Part shown: in pieces, positions 35,450 through 45,997 of the stretch | How positions within the stretch are numbered: position 1 is the stretch's first letter | Layout of the letters: each line of letters starts with the position of its first letter | Source: Parelaphostrongylus tenuis | Lineage: Eukaryota; Nematoda; Chromadorea; Rhabditida; Metastrongylidae | DNA: 64,000 nt | Direction: 5' to 3' | NCBI GenBank assembly: GCA_019055375.1 | Contig: JAHQIW010005203.1 | Coordinates: 16,267 to 80,266, forward strand | Translations under genes and position numbers: made by a program | Notes under the pieces: model-generated | What the model was told of the DNA's origin: nothing | Databases searched by the model: none | What the model saw: the letters and a program-made list of their open reading frames with translations, nothing else

Positions 35450-36267
35450 TTATTGTGAACATAACTGATATGAAGGCGAACCAAGATGTAGGATTTAAAA
35501 GTCTACCGTCAAAATTTAACATACGTTTTGGAAAAAATTTGCCAACAAAAGTTAATTTTGTTTATTTAGAGTTGATCGTTTGCTTATGCAGTTGACCGCT
35601 ACTAAGAGAAAAAACACGTAAGTCATCTAAAATTACTTTGAACGTAATTCGGATAAACGTTGGTAAGCTATGACTCAGAGAAATCACCAACCAAAATGCT
35701 TAAACTTAAACTTTCAACTCTCTATCGCTACTCCGCAAAAGTTTACTGCCTTATTGTAAATTGGGTGTAGTCCTTTGTGATGAGCTGAGATCATGATTCA
35801 CAATGACTCAAAGAGACACAAACGATAACGATAACGTTCAAAAATCATCAATCGATGGTCTGCAAAAAACGGGGAAAGAAAAAAAGATGATTGTGTAAGT
35901 AATGTTGTGTAAATGATAGAATGTACAACACAATGCTATCAATATGACGTCATAACAAGTACTAAAGACGGAAAAAACCACTCATCTGAATATTACATGT
36001 AATAGAGTAATAAGTTCAGCTTTAGGAAATATTGAACTGTAAAGCAACAGACTACACGATTTGAACTGAGTATATTCGTAAGCATTTACTAACACAATTG
36101 AAGGGGTTACACGTGAGCTCGCGCCATTAAATTCACTAGAGTATACAGATTCTATGCGTTTGTTAAATAGAAGTACGTGATAATTTTCAGCGCAGAACGA
36201 AATCATCGTATTGTTCAAAGATAATGGGAGTAGAAATCAAGTATAAAATGAAATGAAGTAAAAATTA
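35450..36267. other. Intergenic, nothing recognised
   Basis: AT-rich; the open frames are not convincing. Confidence 0.4.
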
Positions 36268-36511
36268 TCAATTAGTTAAAGTACATCGTATCTTAGGCGA
36301 ACAATCAACATTAGTGGAGTCAGACATGGTTGAAGTGCGTGATGAGAGACGGAGAGTGGAGAGATTCGGCGCGAAAAGCGCATTGAACTGAGTGGATCGC
36401 ACAAGACTGCCAGCTTGTTCGCTGAGCTTTTCAGTTTGATCGATGTGGTCGACGATGATTTCGAAACGATGTAACGACGTTTTATGAGATAATACAAGTT
36501 CAGGGAGACGT
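36268..36511 (-). CDS. Exon-like open segment, unknown protein C-terminus
   Basis: After a good acceptor (aattattctag) the minus strand stays open for 80 codons to a TGA at 36270-36268. It includes hydrophilic, non-repetitive runs such as HRFEIIVDHIDQTEKLSEQ and FNALFAPNLSTLRLSSR. Base composition is richer in G+C than its flanks, which supports coding. The exon begins with one base that completes a split codon. It could instead end at a donor AAT|GTTGAT near 36310. I do not recognise the family. The upstream candidate at 37.0 kb does not match in phase, so at least one more exon would be needed. Confidence 0.42.
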
Positions 36512-36689
36512 CTAGAATAATTTGAAAGACCGACTTTTTACGAAATTTAATATTAATAAACGTTAATTATGCGATAATATGACTTCATCAAGCTTTGAAA
36601 AAGACAAAGCCTCATAAATGTTCACCTATAAAGAACAACAAATCTCTAAACAACCGCCTTGCAGTTTTTCGAACGCACTTTACAAGAAC

Positions 36690-36832
36690 AAAATAATTAC
36701 AATAACAATGATAATATTAAAAGTAATAAAAATAGCAACAGAAATAACGATAACAATAATACTAGTAATAGTAGTAATAATGATAATAACAACGATAATA
36801 ATAATAATATTGATAATGATAATAAAAAACAA
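36690..36832. repeat. AAT/GAT-rich low-complexity tract
   Basis: Interrupted repeats of aataat, gataat and aacaat. Both-strand open frames here are by-products of the repeat. Confidence 0.8.
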
Positions 36833-36975
36833 CAGCTGCAGCACTTGTGCATCTGTGCTCTCTCATAGAATTCCTAGAGGAAACTGGAACTTAACTCAGC
36901 GAAGTCCATTCATCCTTTATAAATAGCATCGCACCACGCATCGTTTATAAGAGATAAGTAGGAACATTATGTTAC

Positions 36976-37103
36976 GGGTAGAATTTTCATGAGTTTTGTG
37001 AAGAGGAAGAGAAGAAGTGATTGAGAGTTCTGCTCGACATCGACAACGATGCATAGCAGTGCACAAAGTAGTTTCATGTCCTCAATCGACAAGCATCTGG
37101 ACA
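36976..37103 (-). CDS. Possible exon, unknown hydrophobic segment
   Basis: Minus strand after acceptor attttgtccag: an open stretch containing DMKLLCALLCIVVDVEQNSQ and FLFTKLMKIL, followed by CCC|GTAACA as a possible donor. It could form helices or an armadillo-like repeat. Weak evidence; the phase does not fit directly with the 36.27-36.51 segment. Confidence 0.28.
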
Positions 37104-37518
37104 AAATCGATTTCACCATGATAATGACATATGCCACCCTCGCCACGTGCAGCACATAATTACATAGTTTAAAATAATTGAACATCAAGGAAAAATTGCC
37201 AATATTTTCTTGTTTTGATCACTTTTCTGTTGCTACCAGTTTCATTGCCATAAATAACGAAGTAAATGTGATATATCCTCTCTATATCTACTATACTATA
37301 CAGAGTAATAGCAGAGCATCCAACCTCAGCTAGAGGTTGAAATCGCATACCGGGAGCGCGTACTACCACTGCATTATCGATGCCACCGCTTTTATACCAC
37401 CCCTACTTCAAGAAAACTATCGAAGCTGTTAGTAATCAAACCTTAACGGATTTGGAATGGTGAGCACATCATCATCTGGGCATCGAAATCTTTCCAGCTG
37501 ACACTTTCTTCTTTAAAG

Positions 37519-37797
37519 GAAAAAGGATAAAGCTCTCGACTTTGATCGATCCCTGAGGGATGCGATACGCATTCGTCTTCGATTTTTAACTTCGTTTGAG
37601 GTGATTGATTGCATATCTGGCCTTTACAATCCCGTTGAATCGAATCAGTGCTGCCTACCCTCCCAGACAAGTCTGAGACCAGTCCCGCACCAATTTACCG
37701 ACCTCGCAGGGATGGATGGCTTAGTGAGCTATTAGCGCGAAATCGAACCATCGACCTTGCGTGCGACGCACAGCCCCTCTAGACCAGATGCACTCTG
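37519..37797 (-). mobile_element. SINE-1, nearly complete copy
   Basis: All body blocks are present (aaaaggataaagctctcg tail, tcagggatcgatc, gggatggatggctt). The tRNA head has B box atggttcgattt. A deletion near 37630 removes the gagtcattg block. Confidence 0.8.
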
Positions 37798-37859
37798 TCT
37801 TTTTCTATATGCATGACCTATATGTATTCTTATTGATTTTTCCATATCCCGGCTGACAC

Positions 37860-37940
37860 AAATGTTTTTGTACAACGCTCTACATTATTGGGTATATTAT
37901 AAGATTATACCACCGCAAGAGGCGGTCAAATAAATAAAGT
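37860..37940. repeat. SINE-2 terminal repeat, solo end
   Basis: Matches the right-hand terminal repeat of the 41.46-41.73 kb element (tctacattattgggtatatt, accaccgcaag.ggcggt). A tRNA-like patch lies on the minus strand at about 37310-37385 (gcagtggtagtacgcgctcc), but the two are separated by SINE-1. Confidence 0.55.
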
Positions 37941-37967
37941 TCGATTTTCCACATTTTCAAAAAAAGG

Positions 37968-38232
37968 GGTGCCATGGCCAAGTGGTTGCGACGCTCGTCG
38001 CGGCGCCTGTGGGGCCGAGCTCCATTCCCAACTCTTTCCAGTCAACAACAACGCCCTATGGAATGCTACGGCCAGCCTATCCTCGAGATTGCAAGAAGAC
38101 TCTTTCAATCAGTATTCTACAGCGTTCAAGAAGAAGAAGAAAAAAAAAACGAAGTGAATGCAAGAAGTACCGAAGTCTACAGAGTGAATGAAAAGCACTA
38201 TGAAGACGGATAATAAAGTGTCAAAATGTGCC
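37968..38232 (+). mobile_element. SINE-3 (Ser/Leu-type tRNA head), copy 1
   Basis: The head ggggtgccatggccaagtgg (A box of type II tRNA-like) is followed by a 200-bp body shared with 38.65-38.92 kb: ccctatggaatgctacggcc, ttcaatcagtattctacag, and the tail gaagacggataataaagtg. It has internal A-rich simple sequence. Confidence 0.7.
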
Positions 38233-38283
38233 AAGTGTTTTTAAAAACAAAAGAATTCATACAGATAATACGTATAGAAAAAG

Positions 38284-38502
38284 GTGTCAGCTGAACTGAG
38301 TTTGATGCCGATTTGCGCTTATGGAAAACATCATGAAGGAGGGACACTCTCAGGAAGCCACCGGGTAGATAGTGGACCCCAAATTTTGTGCTTATCTTTT
38401 GATTCTATAGTCCTCCCAGAGCTCTGTTATGCAGTAGAGGCATGGGCTGACACTACTACCACGTCAGGAAATCAGCTCATTAATCATAGGTTGCTCGTTT
38501 AA
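38284..38502 (+). pseudogene. LINE reverse transcriptase C-terminal fragment (different family)
   Basis: A 72-codon open segment with SFDSIVLPELCYAVEAWADT resembles the post-RT segment (FDS-V-P-L-Y--E-W) common to RTE-like LINEs, but it differs clearly from the six copies listed above. It is cut off by unrelated sequence on both sides. Confidence 0.55.
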
Positions 38503-38653
38503 AGTTTTCTAGAATTCAATCGGCACTCACGTTTAATCGGTTTGCTCTGCTCAGATCTTCGAAAACTATTGCATCTTCGCGCCCTAGAAAAATATGCGTC
38601 AGTAGTGAAACATGGATGAACCAATAATTTAATAGGAAGATAAGATAACAGAG

Positions 38654-38922
38654 GGGAGGCTGTGGCCCAGTGGCTGCGATGCTTGATGTTGCACGGCGCG
38701 GCGTGATGAGGGCGCACCCCACAGCCCAACGCTTTCCGGTAGTAAACAACGAACGTCCTATGGCACGCCACAGCTAGGCTGCTCTTGAGATCGCAAAGAG
38801 ACACGTCGAACCAGTATTCTACGATGTTCAAAGAAGAATACGAAAGAGCGAATTGAGTGCTAGAAGTAGTAGGATCAGCACAGTGGAAAAAATTATAAAG
38901 ACGGGTCAATAAAAATGCAAAA
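38654..38922 (+). mobile_element. SINE-3, copy 2
   Basis: Colinear with copy 1: head gaggctgtggcccagtggc, body cctatggcacgccacagc and ccagtattctacgatgttc, tail ataaagacgggtcaataaa. Confidence 0.72.
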
Positions 38923-39539
38923 ATTGCAGATGTCAGATGAAGATAAGAACGGTGGAGTGGGCTTCAAAAGAGTGTAAGTGTCTCTTAGGCATATTACGCA
39001 AAACATGGACAGAACTGTTTATGGCTAACATCAACCAACTGCTTTCGCAAATGGCTCGAACCACGGAATGGGCCTCGCGTACGTCACCATGCGCGAAGCA
39101 GTCCATCACCAGAGACGGCAAATGCACAAGAGAGAAACGACTGGAAACCATGCCGGGACTCGCAGAAACAGTGAAGACAGACCATCCAAGTATGTGAATT
39201 CTTTTACACGTTGCGAACCACTATGGTATTCTGCCTGGCATGCGACGCGGTCGTTGATTGCAGAGCATGCTTTAATTTATGATGTGGTAGTTATTGATGA
39301 AATTTGGATTTTCATTGTCAAATAAAACTTGAATTTTTGTCGCCACTAAAATGCCAATAAGTGGCAAACTTTGATGAGGAGATTTCAACAAGGCTATGGG
39401 TGGTAAAAACAACGCGAATACACATCGCATTTTCAAAAAGAAAAGCGTCCTCTTACACTCAACCTGATCAAAGCGTTTTTTTTTCCTTTTTTAGGTATAT
39501 ACTGTAAAATCCCACTTGTAAGCTCTCTTTTCAATGACG

Positions 39540-40090
39540 ACACTTTGTAGAAATGGTGCTCCCAAGTTACATTTCAACAACACTGCTCAAGGAAATGTGT
39601 GAAAAAGAAAGGATTGGAAATGTGTTGCTATCTCATCGATGTGGCTTTCGTACTGACTAGTAGGAAATTTTAGGACAACTGAGCTTTTTAAGTAAAACTA
39701 CGTTTAAAGCGACCCTCAACTAATATAATACTCTCATGTCAATAGAGTGACTTTGAAATCAAAACTTTACTGCATAAATACTAACGAATCCACGGTGAAT
39801 CTTGACAAACAGTAGCTAACTACTCCAAATACAAAGTATAATCTCCTTGCACTTTGTAAAACGTGATATGGTCTTTCAAGAAACCAAATTTGGTATGGAG
39901 ATCTCTATTTGTCAAACTATCGAATGGCTGCAAAGTTATAGATAAGTAAGAAAAAAATGTTACATAACGGCTGAAAAACATTGAAGTTCTTTTACTGAAT
40001 TTATTCTTATAGAAGCGCCCTCTCTGATATGTAATCATCCAATATGGTAATGTCTCGTCCGAACCCCAATTTACCAACAAATTCCCTTGT
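39540..40090. repeat. Dispersed repeat R2, copy 1
   Basis: Shares short ordered blocks (tataatctccttgcac, accaaatttggtat, aactgagc.ttttaa) with 47.72-48.01 kb and weakly with 44.82-44.95 kb. No coding signal is shared. Confidence 0.4.
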
Positions 40091-40773
40091 ATCTATTATG
40101 ATGCTCCCCAATTCTAAAATGAATAATACTTTCCCTATCGACGGCTTTTTGAAGAGCTCAAATGAAATTATCACTATTAACCAAATATATAAGATTAATC
40201 ATAATTAATAATAGTAGCTATATAATGTTAATTGAACAACTATGCTTAACTACTAATTTGTTCTTAAATGAAATTGTCGCTCATTCTGGCGCTATTTCAC
40301 TGCTTTCTCTTGACAATAACGTTAGTTGTCAACGTGGAAAAAGAGTTACAGCTTCAGTGAGAGAAATAGTGATTGGGAGAGCTAATATCGACGAAAACAA
40401 CAACGCATGGGATTGCATGGTCCATGATGAGATTTCCTTTCCTTGAGGGGCTTTGCTCGTAACTGTGATATGGATCTGTGGATCTTCTCGGGGTTAATAA
40501 GCAATTCACTTTTACAGTTATACTTGAAAGACTGCATCTTTTCTGTGTAGTTTGGCGTAGTAACATTTTGTAACATTTTGTGTAGTAGCTTCTACTTGAG
40601 CTGATCAGTAAGAAGCGTATTAATGGGTGGTCACTTAAATTTTTAGCAGCGGTTCATTACTCGTATGAGAACATCCTAATTGCATTGGAGATTACAGTCT
40701 AACGGGAAACCTGAGCAATGAATATGTTGAACCTAGAAGTTGTTAAGGCCATGGTCAACCATTAACCACGAAT

Positions 40774-40948
40774 GTATATTTGTCATTGATTTTTGGCAGC
40801 CACTCAAGGTCTTTGACCTGCTCTCTATACCTAAGACCACTGTTACAGATGTCACAGGTCTTAGTGCAGAATACTAGGCCGTCCTTTATAACACTAGTTT
40901 CTTGGAATTTATGCCACTGATCACATGGTCTGTGAATGGCCGCCAGTG
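40774..40948 (-). pseudogene. Cysteine-rich coding relic, probably from a transposon
   Basis: An open minus-strand segment reads HRPCDQWHKFQETSVIKDG, then a C-x4-C-x2-C cluster (FCTKTCDICN), then LEWLPKINDK. The pattern suggests a zinc-binding region, but I cannot assign a family and the surroundings contain stops. Confidence 0.35.
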
Positions 40949-41460
40949 CTACTCTCTATAAGCGTTTATTGTGGGAATAACAATACAATTACAATGTGGC
41001 GATATACAGATATATGGGGAAACGGGCGCCATTATTACTATGGATGGAGTGTAAGAGTACTAATGAAGTGAGGAATGAGTACTATATGTTGCGTAAATAT
41101 CTTCTGTAACGAAAAGAGTTTCGATGAAAGAAACGAGAGTTGATGCTATCACTATTATTCTCGATCCATATAATACACAAAAGTCAGTGAAGTGCTTGGA
41201 TATCAGAAAACAATGATTAGTTTGTCGGAAATGATGCAGCACACTGCGTGCGATGCCTCTTCATCAATAACTTTTAATAATTTTTTGATTATTACTTCAC
41301 CTCCAGGATCGGAACCTCCATGAAACTATAAAAAAATCTTAGTTCCATCGTTCTGTAGGTGGTAACTTCCTACCATTCGTTTATTCTCCTTTAACGAGGC
41401 ATGGGCACTAATTCAAGTGCTCCACGTATTTCTTTTCAATCAGAAATCATTTTAACTGAC

Positions 41461-41727
41461 CGCCACTTGCGGTGGTATCATGTTACAATATACCCAATAA
41501 TGTAGAGTGGTGTGCAAAAACGTTTGCGTCAGCTGGGATTCCAATGCAGATCTCACTCTTTCCTGGAACGCGTGCTGAACGCTACGCTACAACGCGTTAT
41601 CTGTCAACATCCATCCGTCAACGGTCTGGCGGGGTAGTGTCATCGACATTTAACCCGCTTATGCACATCACTCTACATTATTTGGTATATTGTAATATCA
41701 TACCACCGCAAGTGGCGGTGAAATAAA
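41461..41727 (-). mobile_element. SINE-2-type element with 50-bp terminal inverted repeats
   Basis: The left end starts cgccacttgcggtggtatca and runs for about 55 bp; the right end (to 41727) is its reverse complement with a few changes. Between them lie a degraded tRNA-like segment and a body block containing ctgtcaacatccatccgtca. A tRNA-derived core inside inverted ends is unusual for a SINE and suggests a foldback element that captured a tRNA-like unit, or a SINE with duplicated tails. Confidence 0.7.
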
Positions 41728-41744
41728 ATGATTTTTGATTGATT

Positions 41745-41985
41745 GTTGACACCCAATATCTGTCAACATAAGTGGGTTCAATGTCGATGACGACTACCCC
41801 GCCAGAGCACTGACGGTTGGCTGTTGACGGATAACGCGTTGTAGCGCAGAAAGAGTGGTGTGCAAAACGGACGTCGGTAGTGCAACGGTTCAGCACGTGC
41901 TCCTGGGACGAGTGAGATCTGGGTTCAAATCCAGCTGAGGTGAACGTCTTTGCATGTCACTCTACGTTATTGAGCATATTATTTC
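41745..41985 (+). mobile_element. SINE-2, inverted neighbour with good tRNA boxes
   Basis: Reverse orientation to the previous element. The tRNA-like part (41873-41951) has A box ggtagtgcaacggttcagca, a T arm ctgg/ccag around ggttcaaat, and ends that nearly pair (GACGTC with GAACGTC). It ends in gtcactctacgttattg. Confidence 0.7.
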
Positions 41986-42599
41986 TTTTCAATTGGATGA
42001 CTTCAAGACGATTTCTTATATCTCGTCCAGTACCCATCTCTCCAAATTTACATAAGATTACGTCTGAGTGCTTTTGAATGCATTAGTACATCACGGACCT
42101 CTTTGTCCAGCCAACTGCTTTTGATAGATGTTCTCCTTCACTAATACCAAAAATTTTATAGAAAAAAGGTTTAATTCTCAGCAAGATATTGTGGAAGCAG
42201 AAGCAAATAATCGTAGGAGGAAGTTGTGAAAATAGTATTCCCAAATAAACATTCTCACTAAAAGGCTGTATTATGCCCGCCGACAAAGACTGGAAAATAT
42301 CGCTGAAACGCTCTCTGCGAACATTGGCAACAAGGAGGTTGATGAGGAAGCCCATGGTATCATGGAAAGCAATGCAGTGGTCAGAGATACTGACCTTAGG
42401 TAGTGACTTGAGCAATGAAGCGATGAACAATATAGTGCGATTATGGGGGCTAATCCGTGTGTTTTCAAAGAGAGCACTGCCCTTCGGAGCCCTAAACTTT
42501 GATGAGCAACGAGAAGGTGTTCAAGGCAGCTTAATGGTCACTTGCAAGGAGCTAGTCGACTTTTATAAAACAACTGATATATGAAAATGGAGAAAACTT

Positions 42600-43457
42600 A
42601 TCTTGATTAGCTGACGCGAGGTTGGTAAAGTAGTTGTAGAAATTCGGCTGACGTTTCGGCGACACGCCTTCTTCAGAGCCTGGGCGTATGTAGTGTTAGT
42701 CTATTTGAATGATACGGATGGTCTTATTTATATGCTGCCTAGGTCAGGTTAGAAGATAAAACGAAGAAAGGGCGCGAGATCTCGTGTGATGGTGACACAT
42801 TCTTCCTTTCGGTTCATTTCGGGGTTTTTGGCGTTTATCCAAAATGCCTCAAGAGTCTTGCGCGTGGACGTTTTTGATTCCTGCGCCAGGATTGTGACAG
42901 TCACATCAAAATCCTTGTTGTTGTGTTTTTGTGCCCTATGTAAACCTAAAGGTTTGGTTTTATCTATTTTAGATTTACTGTCTAGATGTTCTTTTATGCG
43001 GATGAAAAGTGGTCTTCCCGTTTCGCCTATAGATTCTTCCCCGCATGTTACATGTTAGCAAATAAATTGTGCCCGACCTCATACAATCTCCCTCTTTTCC
43101 GTTGGGGCAGATTATACAGTTGTTCGTGTTGCACAATCGATCATAGAGTCTATTGCGGATCAGCTGATGGCGTAGGGTGGGAGGTAGGGTTTCGATAATT
43201 ACCACGGAATTTTCAAGACCGCATCTTTTTAGGCACCTTTTAACCGCGCTACTAATCTCGTTTGATATAATTGGCAATTTGAAGGGGACTCTATTCAGGT
43301 GCGGAGTATTGTTCTTTCGGGACCTAATTCCATTTTTTGAATATTCCCAAGTAGCAAATGTTTTGTAGCCGTCGGAAATGGCAATTTTTCGTGCCAAGTC
43401 TAATGATTCGTTCCTTTCCTCCTCTCCTGTGCACACATTTTGTTCTGCATTCCTGTT
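42600..43457 (-). mobile_element. Penelope-like retroelement, 3' fragment
   Basis: Contains the C-terminal coding part with its GIY-YIG region, a short 3' region and a hammerhead. The reverse transcriptase is missing. The upstream edge coincides with the end of a SINE-1 fragment at about 43458. This is the only Penelope-like coding sequence in the window and a candidate relative of whatever once mobilised the ribozyme elements. Confidence 0.8.
42646..42680 (-). ncRNA. Hammerhead ribozyme at the Penelope-like element 3' end
   Basis: The minus strand reads GGCU, CUGAAGA, (A) GGCG-UGU-CGCC, GAAA, CGUC, AGCC. Stem I GGCU/AGCC and stem II GGCG/CGCC pair fully. Stem III is the short palindrome ACGU with the favoured GUC cleavage site. 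Minimal hammerheads in Penelope-like elements are known from published family work. The position about 70 bp after the ORF stop fits their placement in the element's terminal repeat. Confidence 0.82.
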
Positions 43458-43460
43458 CAA
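42749..43460 (-). pseudogene. Penelope-like polyprotein C-terminus (GIY-YIG endonuclease), frameshifted
   Basis: The first 150 or so codons (43460 to about 43000) cover the linker after the RT (for example LPIISNEISSAVKRCLKRCG), a cysteine cluster C110, C115, C118, C126, and the start of the GIY-YIG domain, GTIYLLTC. At the second half-motif (about 43030, GRIY) two bases appear lost, which shifts the frame. The remainder, with KTLEAFWINAKNP and NRKEEC segments characteristic of the family's C-terminus, continues in another frame to a TAA at 42751-42749. The element therefore cannot encode an intact endonuclease. Confidence 0.82.
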
Positions 43461-43998
43461 TTTTTAGCTTCGTTTTAGGTGATTAAATGCATATCTGACC
43501 TTTAGAATGGCTCGAATTATTTCGGCTTCTACATCATGCGTAAGCGTTTGTTCGATTTTCTTTCCTACCTCTGCTTTGATATCGGCCTAATATCAACTCC
43601 GAATCAACTAGCAGGAAGCCCTGTCGAGGATCCGTCACCTAAACCCATTCCTTGGAAACGACATCATGAAGACGTGAAAACGCCCTTGCAAGGTTTCTCA
43701 GGATATCAAGGAATATTATATGTGCGACCAGCAATATACCATTTGGAATATTTGTTGAGGTTCGCACAACTAGTGAAAACGGACTATCTAAGCTCCAAGT
43801 AAGTAAGTAAGAATGACTCGCAGTAGCCTTCCGCTGTACCGAGTCAGTGCTGCTTATCTTCCCAGACAAGTCTGAGACCAGACTGGTACCAATTTACTTA
43901 CCCCGGAGGGATGGATAACTTGGTGAGCCATGAGCGCGAAATCGAACCATTGACCTCGTGTGCGACGCAGAGCACCTCTAACCACTGCGTCACATGGA
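43455..43998 (-). mobile_element. SINE-1 split by a younger insertion
   Basis: The SINE-1 tail-side body (43455-43513) and head-side body plus tRNA head (43806-43998, B box atggttcgattt) are one copy separated by about 290 bp. The junction repeats agaatggctcg / agaatgactcg. Confidence 0.75.
43514..43805 (+). mobile_element. Insertion with 11-bp target duplication, open frame and (TAAG)n tail
   Basis: Flanked by the near-identical 11-mer agaatgrctcg. It holds an 88-codon open frame (43536-43802, ending LLRFAQLVKTDYLSSK) that runs right up to the tail aagtaagtaagtaag. A short-repeat tail and a target duplication indicate LINE-type retrotransposition of a 5'-truncated element. The protein family is not recognised. 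Confidence 0.6.
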
Positions 43999-44477
43999 CT
44001 CTTTAAGAAAATTTGCGTTGGGTAAGATGAATGTACGATATGAGTTAGAAATTTCACTTCAGAAAGATGTGCATTAGCGTTCTCGTTATTGAAAATACCC
44101 TTCTAGGAGTCTTTTCAGTAATGTGCTATTTATTTGTGATCAATCATCTAAATCCCTTCATTTAAATTTCACTTTGTACTATGGTTGGAAAGAAAGCTCT
44201 GGGGCACTTTAGTAAGCATGAGATAACTCCCATGCATTTATGGGAATATCACAGTTTCTTATGTGCGATTTTCCCATCGAATGCCTAGATATTATTCTTC
44301 TTCACTATCACTTTGTTGCATGCCTCCGTCATGTCCAACGATACAATCGAAGTTCATGTTTTATTGCACCATTATTCGACAAAGGGTCTTTCATTGCGAG
44401 TTGCAGTCAATAAAATTAAAGAAGTCGAAGGGGAAGGCACAACAAGCTGTTGGATGCTGGTTACAACGCTTTGATGC

Positions 44478-44650
44478 CGGACGATGATGGATTCTATGCA
44501 ACACTTTTTGAAGGGTTGCCGATTTGAATCGTTCGATGTGATTGAAGAAGCATTTTAATAGTTCTTTGATTCGAAGTCGAAGGAATGGTACTCCGACCGG
44601 ATCCGAAACCTGGCGGACCGATGGTCGAAAGTCGTAGAAAAGATGGCCCT
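44478..44650 (+). pseudogene. Mariner transposase C-terminal relic
   Basis: FESFDVIEEAF followed, after two stops, by FFDSKSKEWYSDRIRNLADR and WSKVVEK. This is the typical end of mariner transposases (F----S-EFY--GI--LP-RW-KV). Separate from the mariner relic at 19.8 kb. Confidence 0.65.
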
Positions 44651-45488
44651 TATTTTAAAAAATAACTATTGTTGCTTGCGTTTGAAATTTTCGCAAATAT
44701 TACAGATTTGCATAAGTGTCTCATAACTTTCTTTCCAACCCAATAGTTGCTACCAAGACCTGCTATGAAGCATAAACAGCGAGTTAACCACCTCGAAAGC
44801 GAGGCGATTCTCTTCACATTGTAACTGCGCACTTAAAAGGTCTTTCCAAAAACCAAGCTCATCAGCAATATATCAATTTGTCAAGCTATGAAATGACTAC
44901 TAAGAGCTTACTGAAAAAGAAGGAAGTACTACTTGTTGATTAAAAGTAAAATTAAGGGCGATCTGCTGACTGACAGTAACGTTTGAATGAGGGTCTCATG
45001 TATATTGTTTCACATAACTCCTGTCAGACATCGAATTTCTGCTTAGCATTCAATTTTCTAAGGCTTGTTTGAAACATAACACTGCGAAAGACAGTAAAAA
45101 CATAAAGAACCTTGGAATTATGTAAGTACAATAGCAGTCAGCATAATTGATTTTATAGAGCGATGTTGTTTACTCATCAAAGCTGTTAATAGTTGGTAGC
45201 TGATAGCAGTGATAGAGAGATATTGAAGAATGAATGATGAGTAAGTGGTGGCTTTGGTGGTGCAGTGGTAGCACGTGTCCCCGATATCAAAGCAAGCCAA
45301 CTTCCGTCTGGATCGAGTTTTGCTTGCCACATAATTCTCTTAGGCTTATTCCTTTGAGTTCTTAATTTTTATGTACTTTGGGCAGAAGAAAAATAGGTCG
45401 AACTTTTAAAAATTACAGTCTTTTGAAAAAAAACTATTAAAATCCAAGAATACAAACTCTTCTCGTTTCGAGCGCTTCTCGAGACCTC

Positions 45489-45730
45489 GCTCAAATTTCA
45501 GTTTGCCTTCTAGCTATTTTTGAGCCATGCATGAGGTTTGTTATGGGCACTTATACATAGCAATACTCGTTTTTTGGCCTTCCAGCCTCGTCAGTAGTAC
45601 GGCGCCTTTCATCACCTTGCAACTGACGAAGCTGGAACGCCAAAATACGTGTATTGCTTTGTATAAGTGCCCAAACCAGACCTTATGCATGGCTTGAAAA
45701 TAATTATAAGGTATATTGAAATACAAGCTC
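45489..45730. repeat. Foldback relative of retrozyme family 1, ribozyme cores dead
   Basis: The left and right halves are inverted copies (gagccatgcat..., gggcacttatac.tagcaatac). Each has a hammerhead-like core: CUGACGA with stem II GGCU-GGAA-GGCC on the minus strand, and CUGACGA with stem I GCAA/UUGC on the plus strand. In both the required GAAA is AAAA (G12 lost), so cleavage is not expected. The outer sequence aligns with the ends of the 56.7-kb unit. Confidence 0.65.
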
Positions 45731-45997
45731 TGTCAAGGCTAGTTCGACTACATACTAAAGAATCTTCATATAAGTTTCTCTAAAAGCCGTGCATTTCTCA
45801 TAATGTAGATCCGAAAATATTGGAAATGCACTGTTCTTCCAAATATGCATAGTTTGTATTGAGAAATAGGGATTTATAAGATAACTGGCGTTCTTTTTAC
45901 TAAAATACGTTCAGTCTTTCTAGTATTATTCTTTTCGCGGCGGCGAAGTTTGCTTAGAACCAAATTTTACTATATAATACCTGATATAATATATACT

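Noticed and set aside
36618..36926. 102- and 69-codon plus-strand frames rich in Ile or Asn
   Set aside because: They are products of the AAT/GAT simple repeat.
41873..41951. A genuine tRNA gene
   Set aside because: The T arm is good, but the acceptor stem is mismatched and the D and anticodon arms are degraded; it belongs to a repeated element.
42083..42584. Open frames of 103 and 115 codons on both strands
   Set aside because: No family resemblance, no convincing splice context, and overlapping on opposite strands. They may be part of an unidentified repeat but cannot be supported as genes.
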